64,000 bases of DNA from Weizmannia acidilactici (GTDB lineage Bacteria; Bacillota; Bacilli; Bacillales; Bacillaceae_C): contig NZ_BKZP01000001.1 in assembly GCF_008974185.1 (NCBI RefSeq), positions 62,001 to 126,000 of the forward strand. The letters are read 5' to 3'. Below the pieces are notes generated by a model. That model did no database searches. It saw nothing but the letters and a program-made list of their open reading frames with translations, and was not told the DNA's origin. Positions 18,832 through 27,135 of this stretch are shown piece after piece. The position numbers and the translations under genes were made by a program. Numbering within the stretch: the first letter of the stretch is position 1; every line of letters begins with the position of its first letter.

Positions 18832-20907
18832 ATGTCAGACTACTTAGTAATTGTGGAATCACCCGCAAAAGCGAAAACCATTGAAAAATATTTGGGAAAA
18901 AAATATAGAGTGAAAGCTTCCATGGGGCATGTACGCGATTTGCCGAAAAGCCAAATGGGGGTCAATATTGAGAACCATTTTGAACCGAAATATATTACGA
19001 TAAGGGGAAAAGGCCCTGTATTAAAAGAATTGAAGAGCGCGGCCAAAAAAGCAAAGAAAGTTTATCTGGCGGCCGACCCTGACCGCGAAGGGGAAGCGAT
19101 CGCGTGGCATCTGGCCAACAGCCTTGATCTTGATGTCAATTCGGACTGCCGCGTTGTGTTTAACGAAATTACAAAAGATGCGATCATAGAATCTTTCAAA
19201 CATCCGCGCCCGATCAATATGGATCTGGTGGACGCGCAACAGGCAAGAAGGATACTGGACCGTTTAGTCGGTTACAACATCAGCCCGCTTTTATGGAAAA
19301 AAGTGAAAAAAGGATTGAGCGCGGGTAGAGTGCAATCCGTTGCAGTCCGTCTGATCATTGACCGCGAGAATGAGATCAAATCATTTGTTCCGGAAGAATA
19401 CTGGACGATCACGGGCACATTCAAAAAAGGGAAAGATACGTTCCAGGCTTCCTTTTACGGAGTGGACGGCGAAAAAATGCCGCTCAAATCTGAAGAAGAT
19501 GTAAAAAAAATACTTGGCATGATCAAAAACGACCAGTTTACCGTCACATCTTTAACCCATAAAGAGAAGAAACGAAATCCGGCGCCGCCGTTTACGACTT
19601 CATCTTTACAGCAGGAAGCCGCCCGTAAAATCAACTTCAGGGCAAAGAAAACGATGATGGTGGCCCAACAGCTGTATGAAGGGATTGATCTCGGAAAAGA
19701 AGGGAGTGTCGGGCTGATCACTTATATGAGGACTGACTCGACCCGTATATCGGAAATTGCAAAAGCAGAAGCTAAGCAATATATTTCTGGAAAATTTGGG
19801 GAAAAGTATTTGCGTCAGGAAGAAAGGAAAGAGAAAAAACAGGCCAACGCCCAGGATGCACACGAAGGGATCCGGCCGACGAGCATTTTCCGCGATCCGG
19901 TTTCGGTAAAACAATACCTTAGCAGGGACCAGTATAAATTATATAAATTGATCTGGGAACGTTTTACGGCAAGCCAAATGTCGCCTGCTGTGCTGGATAC
20001 AATGAGTGTGGCCCTCACAAACGGAACGGTTGTATTCCGCGCTTCCGGTTCGAAAATCAACTTCCCCGGTTTTATGAAAGTATATGTGGAAGGAACCGAC
20101 GACCAGCAGGAAGAAGGGGAAAGTTATTTGCCGCATTTGGAAAACGGCGATACCATTTCTTCTGAAAACATCGAACCGAAACAGCATTTTACACAGCCAC
20201 CTCCGCGCTATACGGAAGCGCGTCTCGTAAAAACGCTGGAGGAGCTCGGGATCGGAAGGCCGTCCACTTATGCGCCAACGCTTGATACAATCCAAAAGCG
20301 CGGGTATGTTGCCCTTGAAAACAAACGATTCGTACCGACTGAGCTTGGTGAGATCGTGCTGGAACTGATCAAGGAATTTTTTCCGGAAATTATCGATGTT
20401 GAATTTACTGCGGAAATGGAAAAAGACCTTGACAGTATTGAAGAAGGAAAAGTTGCCTGGGTCAAAATCATTGATGAGTTTTATAAGAATTTCGAGGTTA
20501 GTTTGAAAAAAGCCGAAGCTGAGATGGAAAAAGTTGAAATCAAGGATGAAGAAACCGGGGAGATGTGCGAGCTGTGCGGAAGCCCAATGGTGTATAAGAT
20601 GGGGCGCTACGGCAAATTTATGGCTTGCAGTAATTTCCCGGAATGCCGCAATACAAAGCCAATTGTCAAAAAAATCGGAGTGGCGTGCCCGAAATGCGGA
20701 AAAGGCGAAATCATTGAAAGAAAAACGAAAAAGAACCGTATTTTTTACGGTTGTGACCGTTATCCGGAGTGCGATTTCGTTTCTTGGGATAAGCCGGTCG
20801 GCAGAAAATGCCCGAAATGCTGCGAAATGCTCGTGGAGAAAAAGCTGAAAAAAGGCACGCAGATCCAGTGCGTTAATTGTGATTATAAAGAACAATCGGT
20901 GGAATAA
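18832..20907 (+). CDS. topA: DNA topoisomerase I
   Basis: Type IA enzyme that relaxes negative supercoils. The 691 residues comprise a Toprim domain ([13 protein letters not shown] ... [14 protein letters not shown]), the active-site tyrosine near residue 298 in [13 protein letters not shown], and three C-terminal four-cysteine zinc-ribbon modules (about 575-605, 619-655, 660-690). The third module reads CPKCCEML where CPKCGEML is usual; the four expected cysteines remain. ATG 18832 follows GGGGAGGA. A 466-base gap follows where B. subtilis has trmFO. Confidence 0.98.
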   Translation: MSDYLVIVESPAKAKTIEKYLGKKYRVKASMGHVRDLPKSQMGVNIENHFEPKYITIRGKGPVLKELKSAAKKAKKVYLAADPDREGEAIAWHLANSLDLDVNSDCRVVFNEITKDAIIESFKHPRPINMDLVDAQQARRILDRLVGYNISPLLWKKVKKGLSAGRVQSVAVRLIIDRENEIKSFVPEEYWTITGTFKKGKDTFQASFYGVDGEKMPLKSEEDVKKILGMIKNDQFTVTSLTHKEKKRNPAPPFTTSSLQQEAARKINFRAKKTMMVAQQLYEGIDLGKEGSVGLITYMRTDSTRISEIAKAEAKQYISGKFGEKYLRQEERKEKKQANAQDAHEGIRPTSIFRDPVSVKQYLSRDQYKLYKLIWERFTASQMSPAVLDTMSVALTNGTVVFRASGSKINFPGFMKVYVEGTDDQQEEGESYLPHLENGDTISSENIEPKQHFTQPPPRYTEARLVKTLEELGIGRPSTYAPTLDTIQKRGYVALENKRFVPTELGEIVLELIKEFFPEIIDVEFTAEMEKDLDSIEEGKVAWVKIIDEFYKNFEVSLKKAEAEMEKVEIKDEETGEMCELCGSPMVYKMGRYGKFMACSNFPECRNTKPIVKKIGVACPKCGKGEIIERKTKKNRIFYGCDRYPECDFVSWDKPVGRKCPKCCEMLVEKKLKKGTQIQCVNCDYKEQSVE

Positions 20908-21373
20908 AAATGGCTGCACCACTTTATATTTTTGGGTTTTTGCCGAATCATAAAGGGAATGCACGATTTCAGGACATTTCCTAACTGACGAAAATGTTTT
21001 ATACGGGGGAACGGGCCTGAAAGTCCGCTCCCCTGCCACGGTAAAATCGTTGCATAATCAACTGGGGAGTCTATAAAAAAGAAAATTTAAATTTTTACGA
21101 GAAAATATAACTTATTCTTTTACTTCTTGTGCATCCTGGTGTAAAATGCTAGAGGGCAAAGATGACAAAAAACGACATAATCACCTAAAAGTAGACGCCA
21201 AGGGCTTGCAGCGGGGTGTTTAAATGCCGTTCCGAATCCTGCAAAGGGCTTTTGTAGGTATGTTTCATATGTATCTTAGATAATTCAAAACTTTGTGAAA
21301 AATTTGTAACATTTGTTGCAATCCCGGTGCAAAGTATGTTATGATTTAATCGCCCTTGTGAGGTGTTAAACAG
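20908..21373 (+). other. Non-coding 466-base gap between topA and xerC
   Basis: No open frame resembling any protein is seen on either strand. It contains an imperfect GC-rich hairpin near 20985-21020 (GGGG...CCCC), AT-rich DNA at 21060-21120, and the xerC promoter at 21316-21345. In B. subtilis this interval is filled by trmFO (gid); no fragment of its N-terminal FAD-binding motif is visible here. Confidence 0.75.
21316..21345 (+). promoter_or_regulatory. Extended -10 promoter of xerC-hslVU
   Basis: The -35 TTGCAA (21316-21321), an 18-base spacer and -10 TATGAT (21340-21345) with TGT in front. The xerC start lies about 28 bases downstream. Confidence 0.75.
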
Positions 21374-22276
21374 ATGAATGGTGAACTGTCCGGCTATTTG
21401 CATTCTTTTATGGAGTACATGCAGGTTGAAAAAAACTTTTCGACGTACACCGTCCGTTATTATCGCCAGGATTTGGAAGATTTTTTTGCGTTTATGTCCG
21501 AACAGGGAATTGCCTCGCTGGATGAAGTCGTATATCCGGACGGGAGGCTGTATTTAACGAAACTTTACGAGCGCCAATACAGCCGGGCAAGCGTAGCGAG
21601 AAAAATATCGAGCATCCGCAGTTTTTTTAAATTTCTGCTGCGGGAGCATCTTGTCAAAGAAAATCCATTTGCACTTTTATCCCAGCCAAAACAACATAAG
21701 CGCTTACCTAAATTTTTTTATGAAGATGAAATGGAGCAGTTGTTCCACGCCTGTGAAGGGGAGGATGATTTATCTGCCCGTAATCGTGCGCTGCTTGAAA
21801 TCCTTTACGCGACCGGCATCCGTGTCAGCGAATGCGTGAATATTCAATTGCAGGATATTGACTTTGAATTTGAAACGATTCATGTAAAAGGTAAAGGCAG
21901 CAAAGAACGGATCGTTCTGTTCGGCCATTTTGCCAGTAATGCGGTTTCCGATTATATGGAGCATGCGCGTAAAGCTTTGATGCACGGAAAAGAAAGGCAT
22001 CCTTATTTATTTGTAAATGCGCGCGGCGGGCCGTTGACGGAAAATGGTGTCCGCTATATTTTGAACGGGATTATCAAAAAAGCGGCGCTTACCGGAAAAA
22101 TCCACCCCCACATGCTGCGGCACACATTTGCAACCCATTTGCTGAATCATGGGGCCGATTTGCGCACAGTACAAGACCTGCTTGGGCATGAAAGCTTGTC
22201 TTCGACGCAAGTATATACACATGTCACTAAGGAGCATTTGCGGCAAACGTATATGTCATTCCATCCAAGAGCATAG
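21374..22276 (+). CDS. xerC: Tyrosine recombinase XerC (CodV)
   Basis: Site-specific recombinase that, with XerD, resolves chromosome dimers at dif. The 300 residues have an N-terminal SAM-like DNA-binding domain and a C-terminal catalytic domain with Arg in YATGIRVSEC, the HPHMLRHTFATHLL box, LLGHESLSSTQ and the nucleophile Tyr in VYTHV. ATG 21374 follows GTGAGGTG. First gene of xerC-hslV-hslU, the equivalent of codV-clpQ-clpY upstream of codY. Confidence 0.96.
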   Translation: MNGELSGYLHSFMEYMQVEKNFSTYTVRYYRQDLEDFFAFMSEQGIASLDEVVYPDGRLYLTKLYERQYSRASVARKISSIRSFFKFLLREHLVKENPFALLSQPKQHKRLPKFFYEDEMEQLFHACEGEDDLSARNRALLEILYATGIRVSECVNIQLQDIDFEFETIHVKGKGSKERIVLFGHFASNAVSDYMEHARKALMHGKERHPYLFVNARGGPLTENGVRYILNGIIKKAALTGKIHPHMLRHTFATHLLNHGADLRTVQDLLGHESLSSTQVYTHVTKEHLRQTYMSFHPRA

Positions 22277-22322
22277 CAAATGCGTGGTTCATTGAGCTTT
22301 CGATTACATAGGAGGTGCTGAA

Positions 22323-22865
22323 ATGGGCGATTTTCACGCTACGACGATATTTGCCATCCGGCATAACGGCAAAAGCGCAATGGCCGGAGACGGGCAGGTG
22401 ACACTCGGAAATTCCGTCGTCATGAAAAATACTGCCAAAAAAGTACGCAGGCTGTTTAATGGAAAGGTCCTTGCCGGTTTTGCGGGATCTGTTGCTGACG
22501 CTTTTACGCTATCCGAGATGTTTGAAGGGAAACTCCAAGAATATAACGGAAATTTAACACGCGCTGCCGTGGAGCTTGCCAAAATGTGGAGAAGCGATAA
22601 AGTCCTCCGTAAGTTGGAAGCCATGTTGATCGTGATGGATGAGCATAATTTGCTGCTTGTTTCCGGAACAGGTGAAGTCATTGAGCCGGATGACGGGATC
22701 CTTGCGATCGGCTCGGGCGGAAACTACGCGCTGGCTGCCGGCCGTGCGTTGAAGCGGTATGCTTCCGACAGCCTTTCCGCGAAAGAAATCGCGCAGGCAT
22801 CGCTTGAAATTGCATCCGAAATTTGCGTATTTACAAATTCGAATATTATTGTGGAAGAATTGTAA
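22323..22865 (+). CDS. hslV: ATP-dependent protease peptidase subunit HslV (ClpQ)
   Basis: Proteolytic dodecamer core partnered by HslU. The 180 residues carry the proteasome beta-type fold ([39 protein letters not shown]). The N-terminus is [10 protein letters not shown]: a five-residue extension precedes the Thr-Thr pair that is the nucleophile in most HslV. The serine at position 2 reported as nucleophile in B. subtilis is glycine here, so Thr7 after processing is the likely active residue. ATG 22323 follows AGGAGGTGC. Confidence 0.97.
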   Translation: MGDFHATTIFAIRHNGKSAMAGDGQVTLGNSVVMKNTAKKVRRLFNGKVLAGFAGSVADAFTLSEMFEGKLQEYNGNLTRAAVELAKMWRSDKVLRKLEAMLIVMDEHNLLLVSGTGEVIEPDDGILAIGSGGNYALAAGRALKRYASDSLSAKEIAQASLEIASEICVFTNSNIIVEEL

Positions 22866-22921
22866 CAACAGCGAAAACCGAAAGCCGGAAGCGGCATGAT
22901 TTCCATAAAGGAGTGAGCGGC

Positions 22922-24340
22922 TTGGCAAATACGTTGAGAAACGCAAAAAGTTTAACGCCTAGGCAGATTGTTGAGCGCCTGGACCAATATATTGTAGGGC
23001 AAAAAGAGGCAAAACGGGCAGTCGCCGTCGCGCTGCGGAACCGTTACAGGAGAAGCTTGCTGCCAGAAAAATTGCGCGAAGAAATCATTCCAAAAAATAT
23101 TTTGATGATCGGCCCGACTGGCGTCGGCAAAACGGAAATTGCCAGAAGAATGGCAAGGCTTGTGGGTGCCCCGTTTGTGAAAGTGGAAGCCACCAAGTTC
23201 ACAGAAGTTGGCTATGTGGGCCGAGATGTTGAGTCAATGGTGCGCGACCTGGTTGAGACATCCGTAAGGCTTGTAAAAGAAGAAAAGATGAATGGGGTCC
23301 TGGAACAGGCGGAAAAAAACGCAAATGAACGCCTTGTCGACCTGCTCGTTCCCGTGCGGAAAAAACAGTCGAATTTTAAAAACCCTTTTGAAATGCTCTT
23401 CGGAAGCGGTACACAGGATGCTGCCATCCAAAATGATGATGAAGACGAACTGTCAAAAAGGGAACAAAAGCAGCGCATCAGGGAAAAACTTTTAAACGGC
23501 GAGCTGGAAGAAGAACTCGTTACAGTGGAAGTCGAAGAGCAGGCCCCTTCCATGTTTGATTTGTTCCAAGGATCCGGAATGGAACAAATGGGCATGAATG
23601 TCCAGGACGCCCTTGGCAACTTACTGCCGAAAAAAATAAAAAGAAGGAAGCTTCCGGTCAGGGAAGCGAGAAAAGTGCTCACCCAGGATGAAGCACAGAA
23701 GCTGATCGATATGGATGAAGTGACTCAGGAGGCCATTTATCGGGCGGAACAAACCGGGATCATCTTCATCGATGAAATCGACAAAATCGCCAGCAAAAAC
23801 GGCAATGCTTCTTCCACGGACGTTTCCAGGGAAGGCGTCCAGCGCGATATTCTGCCAATTGTGGAGGGTTCCACAGTTGTAACAAAATACGGGTCGATTA
23901 AGACAGACTATATTTTGTTCATTGCGGCCGGGGCGTTCCATATGGCGAAACCATCCGATCTGATCCCGGAACTGCAGGGGCGCTTCCCGATCAGGGTGGA
24001 GCTTGGCAAACTTACGGTAGAAGACTTTGTCAAAATTCTGGTGGAACCGGACAATGCGTTAGTAAAACAGTATATTGCATTATTGGAAACTGAAGGTATA
24101 CAAATAGAATTTTCTGACGATGCTATTACCAGGATTGCAGAAATTGCTTATGAGGTTAATCAAAACACGGATAATATCGGGGCAAGGAGGCTCCACACCA
24201 TTATGGAAAAACTGCTTGAAGATTTATCGTTTGAAGCGCCGGATATCCATTTGGAAAAAGTGACCATTACCCCGCAATATGTCGATGAAAAGCTCGGAAC
24301 CATTTCACAGAACAAAGATTTAAGCCAATATATTTTATAA
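22922..24340 (+). CDS. hslU: HslU (ClpY) AAA+ unfoldase
   Basis: Unfolds substrates and feeds them to HslV. The 472 residues include [13 protein letters not shown] (Walker A), the pore loop GYVGRDVES, an acidic and variable I domain (about 130-235), [11 protein letters not shown] (Walker B), the sensor [12 protein letters not shown] and the C-terminal NIGARRLHT plus ...LSQYIL that docks into HslV. The start is TTG 22922 after AAGGAGTGAG; earlier in-frame codons overlap hslV and lack a ribosome site. Confidence 0.97.
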   Translation: MANTLRNAKSLTPRQIVERLDQYIVGQKEAKRAVAVALRNRYRRSLLPEKLREEIIPKNILMIGPTGVGKTEIARRMARLVGAPFVKVEATKFTEVGYVGRDVESMVRDLVETSVRLVKEEKMNGVLEQAEKNANERLVDLLVPVRKKQSNFKNPFEMLFGSGTQDAAIQNDDEDELSKREQKQRIREKLLNGELEEELVTVEVEEQAPSMFDLFQGSGMEQMGMNVQDALGNLLPKKIKRRKLPVREARKVLTQDEAQKLIDMDEVTQEAIYRAEQTGIIFIDEIDKIASKNGNASSTDVSREGVQRDILPIVEGSTVVTKYGSIKTDYILFIAAGAFHMAKPSDLIPELQGRFPIRVELGKLTVEDFVKILVEPDNALVKQYIALLETEGIQIEFSDDAITRIAEIAYEVNQNTDNIGARRLHTIMEKLLEDLSFEAPDIHLEKVTITPQYVDEKLGTISQNKDLSQYIL

Positions 24341-24395
24341 CCTGATAAGGGTAGAAAGTGTTGAAAAGGGCTTTTCCTGCGGTACGCATTCATCT

Positions 24396-24424
24396 TTGCA
24401 ATTCAATGCAATTCAATTTATGAT
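24396..24424 (+). promoter_or_regulatory. codY promoter containing a 10-bp direct repeat
   Basis: The -35 TTGCAA (24396-24401), a 17-base spacer and -10 TATGAT (24419-24424). Two exact tandem copies of GCAATTCAAT (24398-24407, 24408-24417) fill the -35 and spacer, one helical turn apart, as a regulator-binding site might. It does not match the CodY box. Confidence 0.75.
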
Positions 24425-24450
24425 AATGAATCGATCTAGGAGGAATTAGA

Positions 24451-25230
24451 ATGAGTTTGTTAGATAAAACACGCAAAATTAATTCGATGTTGCAAAAGGC
24501 TGCTGGCCGGCCGGTGAATTTCAAGGAAATGGCTGAAACTTTGAGCGAAGTGATTGAAGCGAATGTGTATGTTGTTAGCCGCCGCGGCAAGCTGCTGGGG
24601 CTTGCGGCGAACCAGCATATTGAGAATGAGCGTACGAAAAAAATATTTGAGGATCGCCAGTTCCCTGAAGAATATACGAACAGCCTGTTTAACATTACTG
24701 AAACATCGCCAAACTTAACGGTTGAAAGTGAGTACACCGCATTTCCGGTTGAAAACAAAGACTTGTTTGCAAAAGGCTTGACAACCATTGTTCCAATTGT
24801 GGGCGGCGGCGAAAGAATCGGAACTTTAATTTTGGCGCGCCTTGAACGGGAATTCAACGATGAAGACCTCGTGCTGGCTGAATACGGTGCAACCGTTGTC
24901 GGCATGGAAATTTTGCGTGAAAAAGCGGAGGAAATTGAAGAAGAAGCACGCAGCAAAGCGGTTGTCCAAATGGCAATCAGCTCCTTGTCGTACAGTGAAT
25001 TGGAAGCCATTGAACATATCTTTGAAGAATTAAACGGCAAAGAAGGGCTGCTTGTTGCTTCCAAAATCGCAGACCGCGTCGGCATTACACGTTCTGTTAT
25101 CGTAAATGCCTTACGCAAACTGGAAAGCGCCGGAGTAATCGAGTCCCGTTCGCTCGGTATGAAAGGAACTTACATTAAAGTGCTGAACGATAAGTTCCTG
25201 GTTGAACTGGAAAAAGTCCGTTCCAATTAA
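24451..25230 (+). CDS. codY: GTP- and branched-chain-amino-acid-sensing regulator CodY
   Basis: Global repressor of stationary-phase genes when isoleucine/valine and GTP are plentiful; in B. subtilis it also acts on the fla/che operon next to it. The 259 residues show the N-terminal GAF ligand domain ([20 protein letters not shown] ..., [14 protein letters not shown]) and the C-terminal winged helix with [20 protein letters not shown], the conserved DNA-reading motif. ATG 24451 follows TAGGAGG. It has its own promoter. Confidence 0.98.
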   Translation: MSLLDKTRKINSMLQKAAGRPVNFKEMAETLSEVIEANVYVVSRRGKLLGLAANQHIENERTKKIFEDRQFPEEYTNSLFNITETSPNLTVESEYTAFPVENKDLFAKGLTTIVPIVGGGERIGTLILARLEREFNDEDLVLAEYGATVVGMEILREKAEEIEEEARSKAVVQMAISSLSYSELEAIEHIFEELNGKEGLLVASKIADRVGITRSVIVNALRKLESAGVIESRSLGMKGTYIKVLNDKFLVELEKVRSN

Positions 25231-25330
25231 GTTTACGTTCGTCGGTCTTTGCAGGCGCGGAGATAAGCATATCCTGCAGGTAACGCTTCCGGGCTTCGCT
25301 GCGCCTGCCTGCAAAATGATATAGATGAGT

Positions 25331-25363
25331 AAAAAAGGGATACAATAATTGTATCCCTTTTTT
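25331..25363 (+). terminator. Bidirectional terminator between codY and fla/che operon
   Basis: AAAAAAGGGATACAA (25331-25345) and TTGTATCCCTTTTTT (25349-25363) form a perfect 15-bp stem with a 3-base loop. A/T tracts at both ends mean it can stop transcripts from either side. It separates codY from the motility operon. Confidence 0.95.
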
Positions 25364-25653
25364 ACTGGAAGCCATTGACATGATCGGACATCATTCCCCT
25401 AGAAATGCTAAATCCTATAAATATCTGCCAATTCTATGGAATATCGAAAAATATTCCAACTCTTAAAATTAAAAAGAAAAATGCATAAATATGCGCGAAT
25501 GGGAATTGGAAAAATGAGTAAAATTTTCACTCCTGCCAGCCTATCAATGGCGCCGTATCCTCCTCCGATTCGTTGAAAGAAAAACTTTCTTTCCTCTCTT
25601 TTAATCCAAAAGGCCTATTTTAAACTTTTGATTAAAATTTTTCACTTATTTTA

Positions 25654-25680
25654 TAAATATCTTCATTTACAGCCCGATTT
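25654..25680 (+). promoter_or_regulatory. Sigma-D-type promoter before flgB
   Basis: TAAA (25654-25657), exactly 15 bases, then CCCGATTT (25673-25680), matching 6 of 8 positions of the sigma-D -10 GCCGATAT. B. subtilis has a sigma-D promoter ahead of its fla/che operon as well. No convincing sigma-A promoter is seen closer to flgB, though TATAAA at 25718 could be a -10. Confidence 0.65.
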
Positions 25681-25761
25681 GAAACAATTAAAATAAATGT
25701 TAGCAAACAATTTGTCGTATAAAAGAAAAAATTGTCATGTGCTTGTAAAGAGGTGCAGAAG

Positions 25762-26151
25762 ATGAACTTGTTTTCAACCACGTTTACGTCGCTTGAAAAT
25801 GCCCTCCAGTATGCTTCCTTGAGGCAGAAAGTCATTTCCAACAATATTGCGAATGCCGATACGCCGAATTATAAAGCGCAGGATGTGAGCTTTAAAAATG
25901 TACTTCAGGATTCGGTCGATTCCATCAAAACGTACCGGACGGATCCCCGGCACTTTGATTTTTCCACAGACACTGCGGGCGCCAGTATCGTAACAGAACC
26001 AAACGTTACATACAATAACAACGGAAACAGTGTCGACGTTGACACTGAAATGGCCAATCTGGCAAGCAATCAGATTTATTACGAATCATTGATAGAGTTG
26101 GAGAAAGGCAAGCTTTCATCCTTGCTAAATGTTGTGAAAGGAGGACAATAG
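25762..26151 (+). CDS. flgB: Flagellar proximal rod protein FlgB
   Basis: Rod subunit linking the MS ring to the distal rod; exported by the flagellar type III system. The 129 residues show the N-terminal rod signature QKVISNNIANADTPNYKAQDVSF and C-terminal hydrophobic heptads (YYESLIELEKGKLSSLLNVV). Start ATG 25762 (MNLFSTTFTSLENALQYAS) follows AAAGAGGTG. First gene of the fla/che operon; flgC follows after one base. Confidence 0.97.
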   Translation: MNLFSTTFTSLENALQYASLRQKVISNNIANADTPNYKAQDVSFKNVLQDSVDSIKTYRTDPRHFDFSTDTAGASIVTEPNVTYNNNGNSVDVDTEMANLASNQIYYESLIELEKGKLSSLLNVVKGGQ

Positions 26152-26152
26152 G

Positions 26153-26602
26153 ATGTCTATGTTCTCTGGAATGAACATCTCTGCCTCAGCGCTGTCGGCC
26201 CAGCGCTTGCGGATGGATGTGATTTCATCGAATATTGCGAATGCCGATACGACAAGGGATACATATGTGAACGGGAAATGGCAGCCGTACCGCAGAAAAG
26301 AAGTCGTGCTTTCAACAGGCTCGGGTTCTTTTTCTTCCATTTTCCGGTCGAAGCTTGGCCTTTCCGATGCCGGAAGTGGCGTCCAGGTGGCCGGAATCTT
26401 AGAGGATAATTCCGATTTTAAGAAAGTATATAATCCGGATGACCCGGATGCGGACGCGAATGGTTATGTCACGGAACCAAATGTGGATATTTTAAAGGAA
26501 ATGACCGATATGATCGGCGCCACCCGCTCATATGAAGCGAATGTCACGGCGCTTGACGCTTCCAAAGCGATGTTGATGAAGACATTAGAAATCGGCCAGT
26601 GA
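26153..26602 (+). CDS. flgC: Flagellar rod protein FlgC
   Basis: A 149-residue proximal rod subunit with MDVISSNIANADTTRD at the N-terminus and the matching C-terminal helix MTDMIGATRSYEANVTALDASKAM. The Shine-Dalgarno GGAGG lies within the end of flgB, so the two are translated together. Confidence 0.97.
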   Translation: MSMFSGMNISASALSAQRLRMDVISSNIANADTTRDTYVNGKWQPYRRKEVVLSTGSGSFSSIFRSKLGLSDAGSGVQVAGILEDNSDFKKVYNPDDPDADANGYVTEPNVDILKEMTDMIGATRSYEANVTALDASKAMLMKTLEIGQ

Positions 26603-26641
26603 TAAACCTTAGTAAGATCCGAAAAGGAAGGAGATACAAAA

Positions 26642-26953
26642 ATGGCTGTTCAAAATGTAAGTTCGGCAGTGACCAATATTTTCAGCGGACCGTCCCAAAA
26701 AACAACAAATGCTTCTTCGTCCGCAAATGGATCCGCCTCGTTTTCCAGCGTGCTTAAACAGTCCATTGAGGCGCTTAACCAAGAGCAGAACAACTCCGAC
26801 AGCCTGATTACAAAACTTGCAAACGGGGAAAATGTCGATCTTTACCAGGTGATGATCGCTGCCCAAAAAGCGAACATTTCAATGCAGACGGCACTGGAAA
26901 TCCGGAATAAAGCGGTAGAAGGATACCAGGAAATCATGCGGATGCAGGTGTGA
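26642..26953 (+). CDS. fliE: Flagellar hook-basal body protein FliE
   Basis: Adapter between the MS ring and the rod and the first rod protein exported. The 103 residues have a Ser-rich N-terminus and the conserved C-terminal stretch VDLYQVMIAAQKANISMQTALEIRNKAVEGYQEIMRMQV. ATG 26642 follows AAGGAAGGAG. A 182-base gap to fliF follows, unusually long for this operon. Confidence 0.96.
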   Translation: MAVQNVSSAVTNIFSGPSQKTTNASSSANGSASFSSVLKQSIEALNQEQNNSDSLITKLANGENVDLYQVMIAAQKANISMQTALEIRNKAVEGYQEIMRMQV

Positions 26954-27135
26954 AAAAACCATCCTAAGTATTTTTGCGCAACCAGTCTCCGCAGAATTGC
27001 AAGTCTTATATAAAAATGTCCGAAGTTGCTTTTATTGCTTGTTTTACAAGCAGGGCGAAATTACGGGTGGCTGTGATATTATTAATCCATTTGTTCTATT
27101 TATGAAACAATGCGAATTTTTTATCCCGGGGGATA
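26954..27135 (+). promoter_or_regulatory. 182-base fliE-fliF spacer with possible internal promoter
   Basis: No gene. It contains a small TGCTTGT/ACAAGCA hairpin (about 27037-27054) and an extended -10-like TGATATTAT with hexamer TATTAT at 27077-27082 but no good -35. It could hold an internal promoter or an RNA processing site; evidence is weak. Confidence 0.3.

Larger units (their letters stand above)
25231..25761 (+). other. Non-coding codY-flgB region
   Basis: A 531-base region with no gene. In order: a long GC-rich imperfect stem (TTTGCAGGCGC at 25248-25258 against GCGCCTGC...CTGCAAA at 25301-25315), a perfect terminator (25331-25363), an AT-rich stretch with the palindrome TGGAATAT/ATATTCCA (25437-25458), a GAAAG/CTTTC inverted repeat (about 25576-25593), and a sigma-D-like promoter (25654-25680) followed by an approximately 75-base leader to flgB. 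Confidence 0.75.

Noticed and set aside
19939-21039. 366-codon minus-strand open frame opposite topA
   Set aside because: It overlaps a complete, well-recognised topA; Phe/His/Arg-rich translation is typical of an antisense shadow, and no ribosome site is present.
20908-21373. Decayed trmFO fragments or a small gene in the topA-xerC gap
   Set aside because: No FAD-binding or other TrmFO motif is visible on either strand; the open frames are short and without ribosome sites.
24398-24417. CodY autoregulatory box in the codY promoter
   Set aside because: The direct repeat GCAATTCAAT does not match the palindromic CodY consensus AATTTTCWGAAAATT.
27036-27054. Terminator between fliE and fliF
   Set aside because: The 7-bp TGCTTGT/ACAAGCA stem has a 3-base loop but no T-run after it.
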